From positions 448,773-469,624 of the forward strand of contig GG745368.1 of NCBI GenBank assembly GCA_000151295.1: DNA of 20,852 bases. Direction: 5' to 3'. The translations under genes were made by a program, and so were the position numbers. Shown here in pieces: positions 8,457 to 16,952 of this stretch (position 1 is the stretch's first letter; every line of letters begins with the position of its first letter). The notes under the pieces were generated by a model, which worked only from the letters and a program-made list of their open reading frames with translations, was not told the DNA's origin and did not search any database. The DNA comes from Allomyces macrogynus ATCC 38327 (Eukaryota; Blastocladiomycota; Blastocladiomycetes; Blastocladiales; Blastocladiaceae).

Positions 8457-9056
8457 ATGGCCCGTACGCTGCAACAATCCGGCAAGCCCAAGCCCAAGAA
8501 ACTGCCCAAGCGCGAGCGCGACGCGCAGCGCGCTGCCGCACAGCGTGCGCACGAACTCGGGCGCAAGTACCTCATTCCAGCCCTCGTCGCGATCCCTATC
8601 GCGCTTTTCGCCGTGTTCCTCGCCCTCTACGGGTGGGGCGGGACGCCCGCGGCGCCCTTGATCCGCATGGAAACGAGTACCGGCGATGCGATGCAGGCTC
8701 CGCCGGTCGTCGTACCACCAAGCGCGGCTGCTGAAGGCTCTGACGACGCGCCGAGCGAAGAGTCGCCCGCGAGCAGGATGACGTCCGAGCAGACGGAGCA
8801 GCTCGCGCGCATGATGATGGAGCAGCTGGCCAAGTTTGCGGGCGCCGGGAACCCGGACTTGAAGTTGACGTTCAACGACAAAGAAGTGCGCGTCGGCGAC
8901 CTGGTTGGGGACGCTGAAGGGGACGGCGAGGGCGAACCAGCTGAGGACGGTGCCGCGAGCAACGCTGCCGACGCGGCACCCACAAGAGGGGACTCGCAAG
9001 CAGGAGGAGAACCTGCGGCGGCCGCTGACGGCGACGACGACGTCGACTTGGAGTGA
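8457..9056 (+). CDS. Single-TM protein with basic N-terminus and acidic tail, unknown family
   Basis: 199 aa from an ATG in strong context (CCAACCATGG) to TGA at 9054-9056; no intron needed. The frame is also open upstream from 8361, but the ATG at 8457 has the best context. Residues 1-38 are strongly basic and polar (KPKPKKLPKRERDAQR). Residues 39-59 form one hydrophobic segment (YLIPALVAIPIALFAVFLALY). The remainder is a soluble Ala/Glu/Asp-rich domain with one more ordered stretch near residues 103-144 (MTSEQTEQLARMMMEQLAKF and LKLTFNDKEVRVGDL) and an acidic C-terminus (DGDDDVDLE). By the positive-inside rule the N-terminus would be cytosolic and the acidic part lumenal or outside. I do not recognise the family. 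Confidence 0.7.
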   Translation: MARTLQQSGKPKPKKLPKRERDAQRAAAQRAHELGRKYLIPALVAIPIALFAVFLALYGWGGTPAAPLIRMETSTGDAMQAPPVVVPPSAAAEGSDDAPSEESPASRMTSEQTEQLARMMMEQLAKFAGAGNPDLKLTFNDKEVRVGDLVGDAEGDGEGEPAEDGAASNAADAAPTRGDSQAGGEPAAAADGDDDVDLE

Positions 9057-9525
9057 TCCCCGTGCGTTGCAGGCGCGTCCGTCGCCATGGCAAGAACGGG
9101 TTCGGGCCGCCGTCGTGCGGCTGGAAGACATCTGTTTTTGATTGCGGTGTTTTTTGTGGGTTTTCACCACCTGTCCCGCAGCGTCTCTCGAAGTAAACGT
9201 GATTTTTGCGTGCAGGTGGCGAAGGCAACGCACGTGGGCCATGCAGCCACCCGGCAGCAACCTGGCGCAGGAGAGAACAAACGCTCCACAGCGCTCCACA
9301 GATAGACCAGACTGCCGAGCACTAGGACCCAGGGTGCGACACTCTCCTCTCTAACGTTCTCCACGTCAAGCCAGACCAACCGAAAGTCTGAGCCGATCCT
9401 CTTGCTGCAGTCGCTACAAAACCGCTGCTCGCCCGCCTACACCACCGGACCCGCTCAAGTGCAACCGTCGTTTTCGACCCGCACCAACACCCGCGTCGAC
9501 CATCCCACACCAACCAGCGATAACC
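9057..9525. other. Intergenic region, no gene seen
   Basis: About 470 bp between two same-strand membrane-protein genes. The distal part is C-rich and ends in the start context TAACCATGG. No repeat, RNA or recognisable coding sequence was seen. Confidence 0.5.
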
Positions 9526-10078
9526 ATGGCCGGCTGTGGACCCTTCTCTGCGTTCGCCTCGGGCGACTACCGCATGTCCTTCATCCTGCTCGCGGCGCTG
9601 GGCGTCGCGCAGCTCATTCTCGACGGGCTCGCCATTACGAGTTACTCGTTCTCGAGCAGTACGGGGAGCCAACCGCCAAATTCTCGCTCGCACGCGCATC
9701 CATGGGCTCACGACGGATTTCTTCCGATTAGTCGTGACCGGGGCGATCATTTCGTTGATTCTCATCATTTTCAAGATGCTCTGCGTGATCACGATCCTCT
9801 ACGCGTTCTACCAGCGCAACTGGAGTCTGTTCCGTAATTTCCTGGGCATGCTCGCGATCATGGTCATTGCCGTCGTCATTCTCGCTGTGATTACGCTCGG
9901 CACGATCAAAATGTTTGGCACGATTGGATTGGTGCTCGAGGTGCGTTTGGTTCGAGCGGGGGCATTGTCGCGCACCCCAAAACGACGAGACTGACGGATT
10001 TCACGACTCGAACAGATTTTGTTTGTCGGCTATGCGTTCTGGTGCCATCGCACGTTCTCCAAGAGCATCTTGCCATGA
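9526..10078 (+). CDS. Small four-TM membrane protein, three exons, unknown family
   Basis: Exons 9526-9658, 9732-9940 and 10016-10078 total 405 nt, 134 aa. Introns are 9659-9731 (GTACGG..TTAG, phase 1) and 9941-10015 (GTGCGT..ACAG, phase 0, branch CTGAC). Splicing converts three separate open frames into one continuous hydrophobic protein, which is the main support for the model. After MAGCGPFSAFASGDYR there are hydrophobic segments near residues 17-37 (MSFILLAALGVAQLILDGLAI), 45-69 (IVTGAIISLILIIFKMLCVITILYAF), 77-98 (NFLGMLAIMVIAVVILAVITLG) and 102-122 (MFGTIGLVLE joined to ILFVGYAFW). The C-terminus is HRTFSKSILP. The topology resembles small MARVEL-like tetraspan proteins, but no signature was recognised, so I give no function. 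Confidence 0.72.
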
Positions 10079-10582
10079 TTGAGTCGTTCTCCATCGTCGC
10101 CGTCATGGTGATGCCGTCCGTTTTTGCTTGATTCCCGACCTGTTCGTCACCCTGTATTTATTCATACAATTTTGCTCCGGCTCCGCAAACGAAAAACGTT
10201 GCGGTCCTCTCCACCCGGCCAAACACTGGTGCGACCTCGTGCCGATTGCAAACCTATGGAAATCCATTTTCGCTGTATCGCTTGGTACACTCGCAACGCA
10301 AAGTCCCGTTCCTCCCCTCCCCTCCCCTCCCCTCCTCCCAGATCCGCCCTTCGACTCTAATCGCCCAGCGTCCTCCCTGCCCGCCGACAACCCCCAAGTC
10401 CGTCCCTTCTCGGCGTCCACCTCAACCAGTCCGTCCACTTAATCCGTCGCGCCACGCGACGCCGGCAGCGCGACATCCGCGCCGACCCAACGACCCCACC
10501 CATCTCCTCGGCAATCGGCGGCGGCGGCGGCGGGATCACGCCCGTGGCCGAGACCGACCCGCGCGGCACTCCATGCCCCGGC
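10079..10582. other. Intergenic region up to assembly gap
   Basis: About 500 bp. The first part is 3' sequence of the four-TM gene. A CCTCCCCTCCCC tract lies near 10310-10338 and six CGG units at 10516-10533. The GC-rich end may be a fragment of another gene cut by the gap, but no start, motif or splice site supports a call. Confidence 0.45.
10310..10338. repeat. CCTCC/CCCTC homopyrimidine tract
   Basis: A C-rich tract of repeated CCCCT units. The minus strand reads GGGGA repeats, with at least four G-runs, and could fold as a G-quadruplex. Confidence 0.7.
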
Positions 10583-10682
10583 NNNNNNNNNNNNNNNNNN
10601 NNNNNNNNNNNNNNNNNNNNNNNNNNNNNNNNNNNNNNNNNNNNNNNNNNNNNNNNNNNNNNNNNNNNNNNNNNNNNNNNNN
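10583..10682. other. Assembly gap (100 N)
   Basis: Exactly 100 unknown bases, the conventional length for a scaffold gap of unknown true size. Sequence on either side need not be contiguous at this distance. Confidence 0.99.
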
Positions 10683-10700
10683 AATCAATAAACGAGTGCT

Positions 10701-12364
10701 CTACCGAGACTGCGCTTGTGGGGCCTTGGGCTTCGAATAGTCGTAGACGAGGAACTTCTCGTGCATCACGCGCTCCTCCTTTGATTCCGGCGGCGCGCCG
10801 GCTTTGGGGTGGCACGTTTCTTGTGCTTGAGCGGGTTCTCCTCGAGCAGGAGTTCTTCGAGTTCGTGCGTCGCGTCGAAGTTGGGGCGCTTGCTCTGGTG
10901 GTTGGATGGGAGTGGGTGGCGGTCAGCGAGGATGGAGAGGGGGGGCGGGCGAGGAAAGTGGATCGCGTACGTCGGGAATGAACGGCGCAATCGCCTCCTT
11001 GGTCTCCATGTGGTCCCAGTCGAGGTGCTTGAGCCATGCATGGTCCTTGAGGTCCTGCAGGCCCGTTGGGCCGCACCCAAGCCGCTTGGTCACGTCGCGC
11101 GTCAAGAACTAGTTTTCGGAGTCATTAGAAAACTGGTGGAGACGATCTCAAGAAGACAGAAGAGCACGCGTACCCCGCGCAAACACTCGATGCACGCCTT
11201 CGACACGTGGCTCGACGCGTTTTCCGGGAATACCAAGTCGTCGTACAAGATCGCTTGCGTCAGCGCCTCGTTGGTCTTGCCACGGTACGGGCGCTATGAC
11301 GTAGACGGGGTGTCGGCAATGGTCGAGTGACTCGTGGGGGGAAGCGTTTGGTACCTTGCCAAACAAGAGCTCAAACGCCATCACGCCGAGACTCCACCAG
11401 TCGACCGACTCAAAGTAGCCCTTCTTGCTGAGAACTTCGGGGGCTATTGGTGGGCGGGTGTGAGTGCACGGCGGCGGGGGCAGAGGCGAGACCGCACACA
11501 TGACGCGTACCCATATACGCCATGGACCCGGCAACGGCCGTCAGCGGCTTCTTGTCGTTGTAGTGCACGGCGATGTTGAAGTCGGTCAAGTGCGCGTGGC
11601 CCTCTGTTGGTGCGCGTGATCGAGCGTTAGGATCCGCTTCGGGATGGAACGCGACGAACACGAGGGGCAATGTACTCTCGCACAGCAGCACGTTGTCGGG
11701 TTTCAGGTCCCTAGAACCGTGACCGCGCGCGCGTGTCAGTTCCCAAATCACGGATCTCGCGCGCCGAGGGCTGACGCACCGATGGACAATCTTGCGCGAG
11801 TGCAGGTAATGCAGTCCGAGCGCAACCTCGGCCACGTAGAACTGGACCATGTCCTCCTTGAGACACCCTTGCCGGTCGAGGTGGAACCGCAAGTCGCCGC
11901 CAAGCATCAAATCGATGATCATAAACATGTTCTCGTCGTCCTGGAACGCGAACCGCAGGTTGCACACGAGCGGGAAATCGATTTCCTCGAGCAACCGCCG
12001 TTCCTGGATAATGTTCTCGACGGCGCGCATCTTGATGCATTTTTCCTTGTTGATGTACTTAAGCGCGTAGATTTTCTGGTCTTTCTTGTGCTGCACGACG
12101 CGCACCTAGCGGGGGTGGAGTGGGTGGGTGAGGAACAGCGGCGATGGGTGGGGTGGAGTCGATCTGGTCGAACTTACTTTGCCAAATGCGCCCTTGCCGA
12201 CCGACCGAAGCAGCTCAAAGTGATTCAAATCGACTACCCAAGCGAGCAACACGTGGTAAGTTATCATTTCAGCGTGCCCGCAATGACGAAGAAAGATCCC
12301 AAAAAACAATGGTACCTTCGCCGTCAAAATCAATCTCCTCCTCCTTGCAGCACACGCCGCCCAT
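10701..12364 (-). CDS. YANK/STK32-type AGC protein kinase, nine exons, C-terminal frame slip
   Basis: Ser/Thr kinase of the YANK (STK32) branch of AGC kinases. Exons on the minus strand: 12364-12316, 12233-12178, 12105-11780, 11710-11676, 11603-11511, 11443-11355, 11293-11174, 11108-10971, 10894-10701; introns 61-82 nt. The start MGGVCCKEEEIDFDGE is typical of fungal members; Gly2 and the Cys pair suggest myristoylation and palmitoylation. Kinase motifs in order: glycine loop VGKGAFGKV, lysine in YALKYINKEK, LMLGGDLRFHL, HRDLKPDN, DFN (in place of DFG, normal for YANK) in HLTDFNIAVHY, GSMAYMAPEVL, DWWSLGVMAFELLFGK, RLGCGPTGLQDLK, and the AGC tail NFDATHELEELLLEENPLK. Exons 1-8 join without frame error. 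In the last exon the frame must slip one base near 10790-10815 to read the conserved tail EERVMHEKFLVYDY, which ends at TAG 10703-10701. Without the slip it ends early in an Arg-rich tail. About 366 aa, close to normal length. Confidence 0.93.
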
Positions 12365-13292
12365 GGTGGCAGTCGTTGGCGGCCGCCGTGCGGTCGCGTC
12401 GCGTTGCCAGCGGGGGCCAAATCAAACAAGTGCGGTGCGCGAGCACACGATGGCGGAATGAGAGCGCAGACTCGCCGACGCGTCGGTCTATCGAGAAAAA
12501 AAGCGCGCGGGTCCGGCCAACGAGGCGCGTCGATGAGGGAGGGGCGAGCTGCAAGAGCGCCGCGGTGCAATGGCTGTAGTCGGGCGCGAGCGTCGAGTCG
12601 GTGGAAAGCGGTGGTTGCGAAACGCGGGTCTGGGCCGGCCAGGATCCGACCGGGTCAAGTTGGGTTGGCCGCGCGTCGGCAGCGTCGACGGGTTGCGGGG
12701 GTAGGCAGGCGCCAGGTGCCAGAAATGGCCGGGTGCCAATGCAGCGAGTTGCGGCGCCTGAAGCGACGAGTCGGTTCGTGGTGCGACGTGGCCAGCTTCG
12801 TGATCTTTGCAAACGAGGGCGAGACTGGCGGGAAAGAGGTGCATTGCGCTGGAAATATCACTCTGATATGAGGGCACGATCACGTGTGTAAAGTTGAGGA
12901 GACATGCGCCGCAGAGCGTGGCGCGGTCTGGCGTGGCGCACATGAGCTGGGCGTGACCGCGCCGGGCTGCTTCCTTGGCTCCAAAACGCCGATCAGGATC
13001 CGCTCGTGCTGCCGGCAGCAGCAGCTGCCTGCAACATCGACCAACTCCAACCGCCAGACTCCCCCACGAATCTTGGCAACTGACTTCCGGTTCCTCGGTG
13101 GCCGGCCTCAGACTCCCATATGCGCACCATCGCGACAATGGCCGGCGACCATACAGTCAGCTCCATGCCGCACCAAGACTCGACAGCCAAGCACCCTCAC
13201 CTGCGCCCGCTCGCTCTTGCGCGTTCTCTCTCGAGCGACTTAAATTGTACTTCACGACGAGGCAAGCAACCGATTGATTCCCGTTCTCCTCC
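12365..13292. other. Divergent intergenic region, no gene seen
   Basis: About 930 bp between the kinase start (minus) and the ORF starting at 13293 (plus). It must hold both promoters. Long open frames on the minus strand (12812-12330 and 13138-12488) have no family-like sequence and look like GC-driven chance frames. A TTAAAT element near 13240 could serve as a core-promoter element for the plus-strand gene; this is a guess. Confidence 0.5.
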
Positions 13293-13732
13293 ATGATGCA
13301 CGAAACCGATGGTGCCGCCATTGAGCTTGACGTGCCCGGAATACGCACCGATTCGGTCTCGCCACCGCCGTCTCCGCAGAAAGGAACGACTTGGACCGCA
13401 GGCGCGACAGCTACCCTTTCAGCTCTGGCGCTGATCCTAACCACGATCTCACACTGCTTGTTCGTGACGTCTTCATTTTTTGGGTGTGCAAAGTGACATT
13501 GCACGCGTGCTCCCTTCTTTGGATGCCTCGTAGCTTGACCGAAACAGTACTTTCCGGCGCAGCCGCCCAAAAAGATCATTTTCCACCAGATTGGGCTCGC
13601 GGCCGTGATTGCGCTCATCAACGTCGGAGTTCCAGCCGGCATCTTGGCGGTCAAGGGCGCCGACTTGGCGGCCATGCCCAAAGTCGCGCCGAGAATGAAG
13701 GATCTGGCCATGGCCAAGTTCTGTCTCGACAC
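13293..13732 (+). CDS. Two-TM N-terminal segment, unknown; possibly first part of the downstream fusion
   Basis: The ATG at 13293 begins MMHETDGAAIELDVPGI, with a polar Ser/Pro-rich tail and a hydrophobic stretch (ATLSALALILTTISHCLF). An intron is needed to pass the TGA in this frame. The only simple in-frame solution I found is 13464-13547 (GTGACG..ACAG, 84 nt), giving LF joined to YFPAQPPKKIIFHQIG and a second hydrophobic segment (GLAAVIALINVGVPAGILAV). KGADLAAMPKVAPRMKDLAMAKF follows. At about 13733 the recognisable sequence switches by a change of frame to a sugar-nucleotide epimerase. It is not clear whether this is the membrane anchor of one fused protein or a different gene joined by deletion or misassembly. 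The family is not recognised. Confidence 0.45.
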
Positions 13733-14430
13733 GATTTCGACGGCACGGTCAACGTGCTCAACGCGTCGCGGATCGCCGGCGTTAAGAAAGTCGTGTATGC
13801 CGCGTCGTTTGCCTACTACGGCAACGGCAAAGTGCCGATGAACTAGGCCTACGCTCCCAACTTGCTCACGCCGTATGCCGCGACCAAGTTCGAGGGCGAG
13901 ATCCAAATGGATCTCTACGACCGCATCTTCAACTTGCCCACGATTTCCGTGACGTTTTTCTTGGTCTATGGTCCGCGGCAGCCGACCACGGGCGCGTATG
14001 CGATTGTCACGGGCGTGTTTCTCAAAACGTGGATGGACGACGAGTCGCTGCCGATTGAGGGCGACGGGTCGCACTACCGCAACTTGATTCACGCTCGAGA
14101 TATTGCCAAGGCACTGATTCTCGCGCAACAGTCGCCGCACCGCGGTATCGTCGTTAATGCCGGGACCGGGGTCGGGCATTCGGGAAAAGGAAGCGGCTGA
14201 CTTGGTCTCGCCCGACCAGGTGCACGTCGCGGAGCGCAAAAATGATCTGGTCGGCACACTCGCCGATATGTGCAAAACCAAGAAGATGCTCGGGTTTGAG
14301 GCACGAATTCACGCGGTAATGGGCGCGCTGATCGAGGATGCGGCCGACCCGGTCGCGCTGCTCGCCAAATCGGACATGCAGCGATTAATCGAGGCGCATC
14401 GGGGCACACCCGTGGCTGCTCCCGCCGGCT
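13733..14430 (+). pseudogene. Extended-SDR sugar-nucleotide epimerase/dehydratase, lacking N-terminal Rossmann motif, with in-frame TAG
   Basis: NAD-dependent epimerase/dehydratase family (GalE/RmlB-like extended SDR), which interconverts nucleotide sugars. Visible in order: FDGTVNVLNASRIAGVKKVVYAAS, catalytic YxxxK in PYAATKFEGE, LVYGPRQPTTGAYA, GDGSHYRNLIHARDIAKALILA and VVNAGTG. After a one-base slip near 14165 the sequence continues as VADLVSP-like sequence, HVAERKNDLVGTLADMCKTKKMLGFEARI. A TAG at 13844-13846 interrupts PMN.AYAPN, where relatives have Glu or Asp. The N-terminal 80 or so residues, including the GxxGxxG NAD-binding motif, are not found in any frame upstream. After the expected C-terminal end the frame goes on without a stop into a linker (IEDAADPVALLAKSDMQRLIEA) and then the glycosyltransferase. 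As given it cannot make an active epimerase; if the breaks are consensus errors, only the missing N-terminus is a true problem. Confidence 0.75.
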
Positions 14431-15401
14431 GCTCCGGCCCCAGTACGCGCAGTCTCGTCACGATCTCGCGACGCTGGCCGAGATGCTGGCACGCGACAAG
14501 CAGATCACGGTGATCCCGTACCGTATCGCGTACCACCCGCTCCTCGAGAACCTGGTCTACTCGCTTGTCAAGTTTGGCAAGACGCGGCACTTTATCGTCG
14601 CGGCCATCGACGACGTGTCGCACAAACAGCTACCTGGCCAAGAACTTGCCGTGCTTCAACGCGACCGCCTACTCGCCGCCGTCGTTTTCCAACGTCGAAG
14701 AACATGCCGGCGAAGGCGACGGGTGGGCGCTCATTTCCTGGATCAAGCCGCGCATTACCCACGCGCTCCTGCAGCTCGGGTACACGGTGCACCTGTCGGA
14801 CATGAACATTGCCGACCTGCGCAACGTCTGGGCGACCTTTTTACCGTGGCTCGACGCGGCTGGTGCCGACCTCGCTATCAAGTACGAGCCACCGTGGCCC
14901 GTGAACACGGGCAACAATGTGGCGCGGCCGACGCGCACGCCGTTCGACATTTTCCGCGAGTACCTGGCAATTGGCGACCGCGACCAGACGATCCCGGACC
15001 AGCGCTCATTTGGGACGACGCTCGCCGCGCACGGCGGCCTGTGCCAGTCGCGCGAGGCGTGCGCGGACCTGCAGCGCCAAGGGAAATTGGCGGTGCGCGA
15101 CTTTCGTCGATTTTCGGGCGTCAGGCGACCTGCCCGCGCGACTCGGTCGAGTGTGCCTTACCTACATCCGATTTGCATGGCCGGACAGGAAATCAAGAAG
15201 CGAACCATGATTGGGCCCAAGGTCTGGCTTATGCGCGAGGTGTGTCCCGCAGCAGACGCGGGCGAGGAGAAGGACCCGGAGGTGCGCGAGAGCAAGTGTT
15301 TGGGGGTGCCGGCGAGTTTGATGAGTGGGCCCAGCGCCCTGAACGAGCCCGCGTTCCAGGTCGAGGACCGCGACTGCCTCGGGCAGTTCACGGCAGAGTA
15401 G
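14431..15401 (+). CDS. GT77-like nucleotide-diphospho-sugar transferase domain, with frame slips
   Basis: Resembles the nucleotide-diphospho-sugar transferase family PF03407 (GT77), Golgi enzymes that transfer xylose, arabinose or galactose in plants and related eukaryotes. The domain begins LLRPQYAQSRHDLATLAEM, then ARDKQITVIPYRIAYHPLLENLVYSLVKFGKTRHFIVAAID, which fits the family's N-terminal beta strand and helix. One base of slip near 14625 leads to SYLAKNLPCFNATAY, WALISWIKPRITHALLQLGY and TVHLSDMNIADLRN. The last is the position of the usual SDxD metal-binding motif, here SDMN. The later part has DQRSFGTTLAAHGG and HPICMAGQEIKKRTMIGPKVWLMR, which matches the family's C-terminal Cys/His-containing region. 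It ends at TAG 15399-15401. No stop or spacer separates it from the epimerase, so the two are likely one protein. Domain recognition is by motif only. Confidence 0.68.
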
Positions 15402-15761
15402 TCGTACATCGGACATTGCATGCTGCGAGGTTGTTGGGCGCGGTGGCATGTACATAGCGATGTTGTTTGGGTGAATTTCGAACGCTTTTGAATCGACCGC
15501 TGGGAGAATTTCTTTTGGGAAGTGCGGTGATCGCAAGTCTGATCGCAGACAGCACAGCACCCTGCTCCCCTGCTCCTCTTTGCCCTGACACCCGCAAACG
15601 AATCAACATGCTGCAGACACTAGTGTAATGTATATCCGTATAAACCAACGCAAAGGCGCTCAACCGGCGCGCAAGATAGCAAACCAACGACAAGCACAAT
15701 CCAAACGTATCCTATCCTGGCTGGCCCCTCTACGGGCCCGTCTCACCATCCACACGCACGG
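15402..15761. other. Convergent 3' intergenic region
   Basis: About 360 bp between the ends of the transferase (plus) and glycine dehydrogenase (minus). Nothing beyond 3' untranslated sequence was recognised. Confidence 0.6.
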
Positions 15762-16914
15762 TTACGCCTCGGCCATCTCCTCGACCGACGGGCACGTGCA
15801 GACGAGGTGCTTATCACCAAACGCGTCGTCGACGCGCGCGACCGTCGGCCAGAACTTACGCTCGCGCAGCCCCGGAACAGGGAACGCCGCCTCGGTCCGG
15901 GTGTACGGCCGGTCCCAGTTATCCGCGAGGACGACCGATGCCGGGTGCGGCGCGTTCACAAGCGGGTTGTTCTCCTTGGGCCAGGCACCCGTCTCAATTC
16001 TACGAATCTCCTCGCGAATCGCGAGCATCGCGTCCGCGAAACGGTCGAGTTCGGCAAGCGACTCGGACTCGGTCGGCTCAATCATGAGCGTGTTGGCGAC
16101 GGGCCACGACATGGTCGGCGAGTGGAACCCGTAGTCGTGGAGGCGCTTGGCGATATCGACGGCCTCGATCCCGACCGCCGAAAAAGGCCGCGCGTCGACA
16201 ATAAACTCGTGCGCGCACATGCCGGCCTCATTCGCGTAGAGCACCTTGTAGGCGCCCTCGAGCCGCGCCTTCAGGTAGTTGGCGTTCAAAATCGCCGTCG
16301 CCGTCGCACTGCGCAGACCCGACGCGCCCATCAGCTTGATGTAGGCCCACGAAATCGGCAGGATGCTCGCCGACCCGTAGGGTGCCGCGGCCACGGGGCC
16401 CATGGCCTGCGCCGACGAGATATCGGGCCGCAGCGGGTGGCCGGGGAGGTACGGCGCAAGGTGTGCGGCGACACCGATCGGCCCAACACCGGGGCCGCCA
16501 CCGCCGTGCGGAATGCAGAACGTCTTGTGCAGGTTCAAGTGGCAGACGTCGGCGCCGTAGTCGCCCGGGCGGCAAATCCCGATCTGCGCGTTCAAATTGG
16601 CGCCGTCGAGGTAGACCTGGCCACCGTTGGCGTGCACAATCTCGCACACTTGCTTGATCCCGTCCTCAAAGACGCCAAACGTCGACGGGTAGGTGACCAT
16701 GATACAGGCCAGTTCCTTGGCGTGTTTCTCAGCCTTGGCCTTGAGATCGGCCAGGTCGAGGTTACCCTTCGCGTCGCACGCCACGGCCACGACGCGCATC
16801 CCCGCCATCGCCGCCGACGCCGGGTTCGTCCCGTGTGCGGAGACCGGGATCAGGCACACGTCGCGGTGCGCCTCGCCGTTCGCCGCATGGTGCGCGCGAA
16901 TCACACGCAGACCC

Positions 16915-16952
<38 letters not shown>

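Noticed and set aside
11644..12579. 311-codon open frame on the plus strand
   Set aside because: Antisense to kinase exons 1-4, crossing its introns; no family-like sequence.
12488..13138. 216-codon minus-strand frame upstream of the kinase
   Set aside because: No recognisable motif; composition of a chance frame in GC-rich intergenic DNA.
7135..13846. Alternative genetic code (UGA or UAG read as amino acid)
   Set aside because: TGA ends EIPR1 at its conserved C-terminus and also ends other genes here; TAG ends the kinase and transferase. One TGA and one TAG inside already broken genes are better explained as mutation or error.
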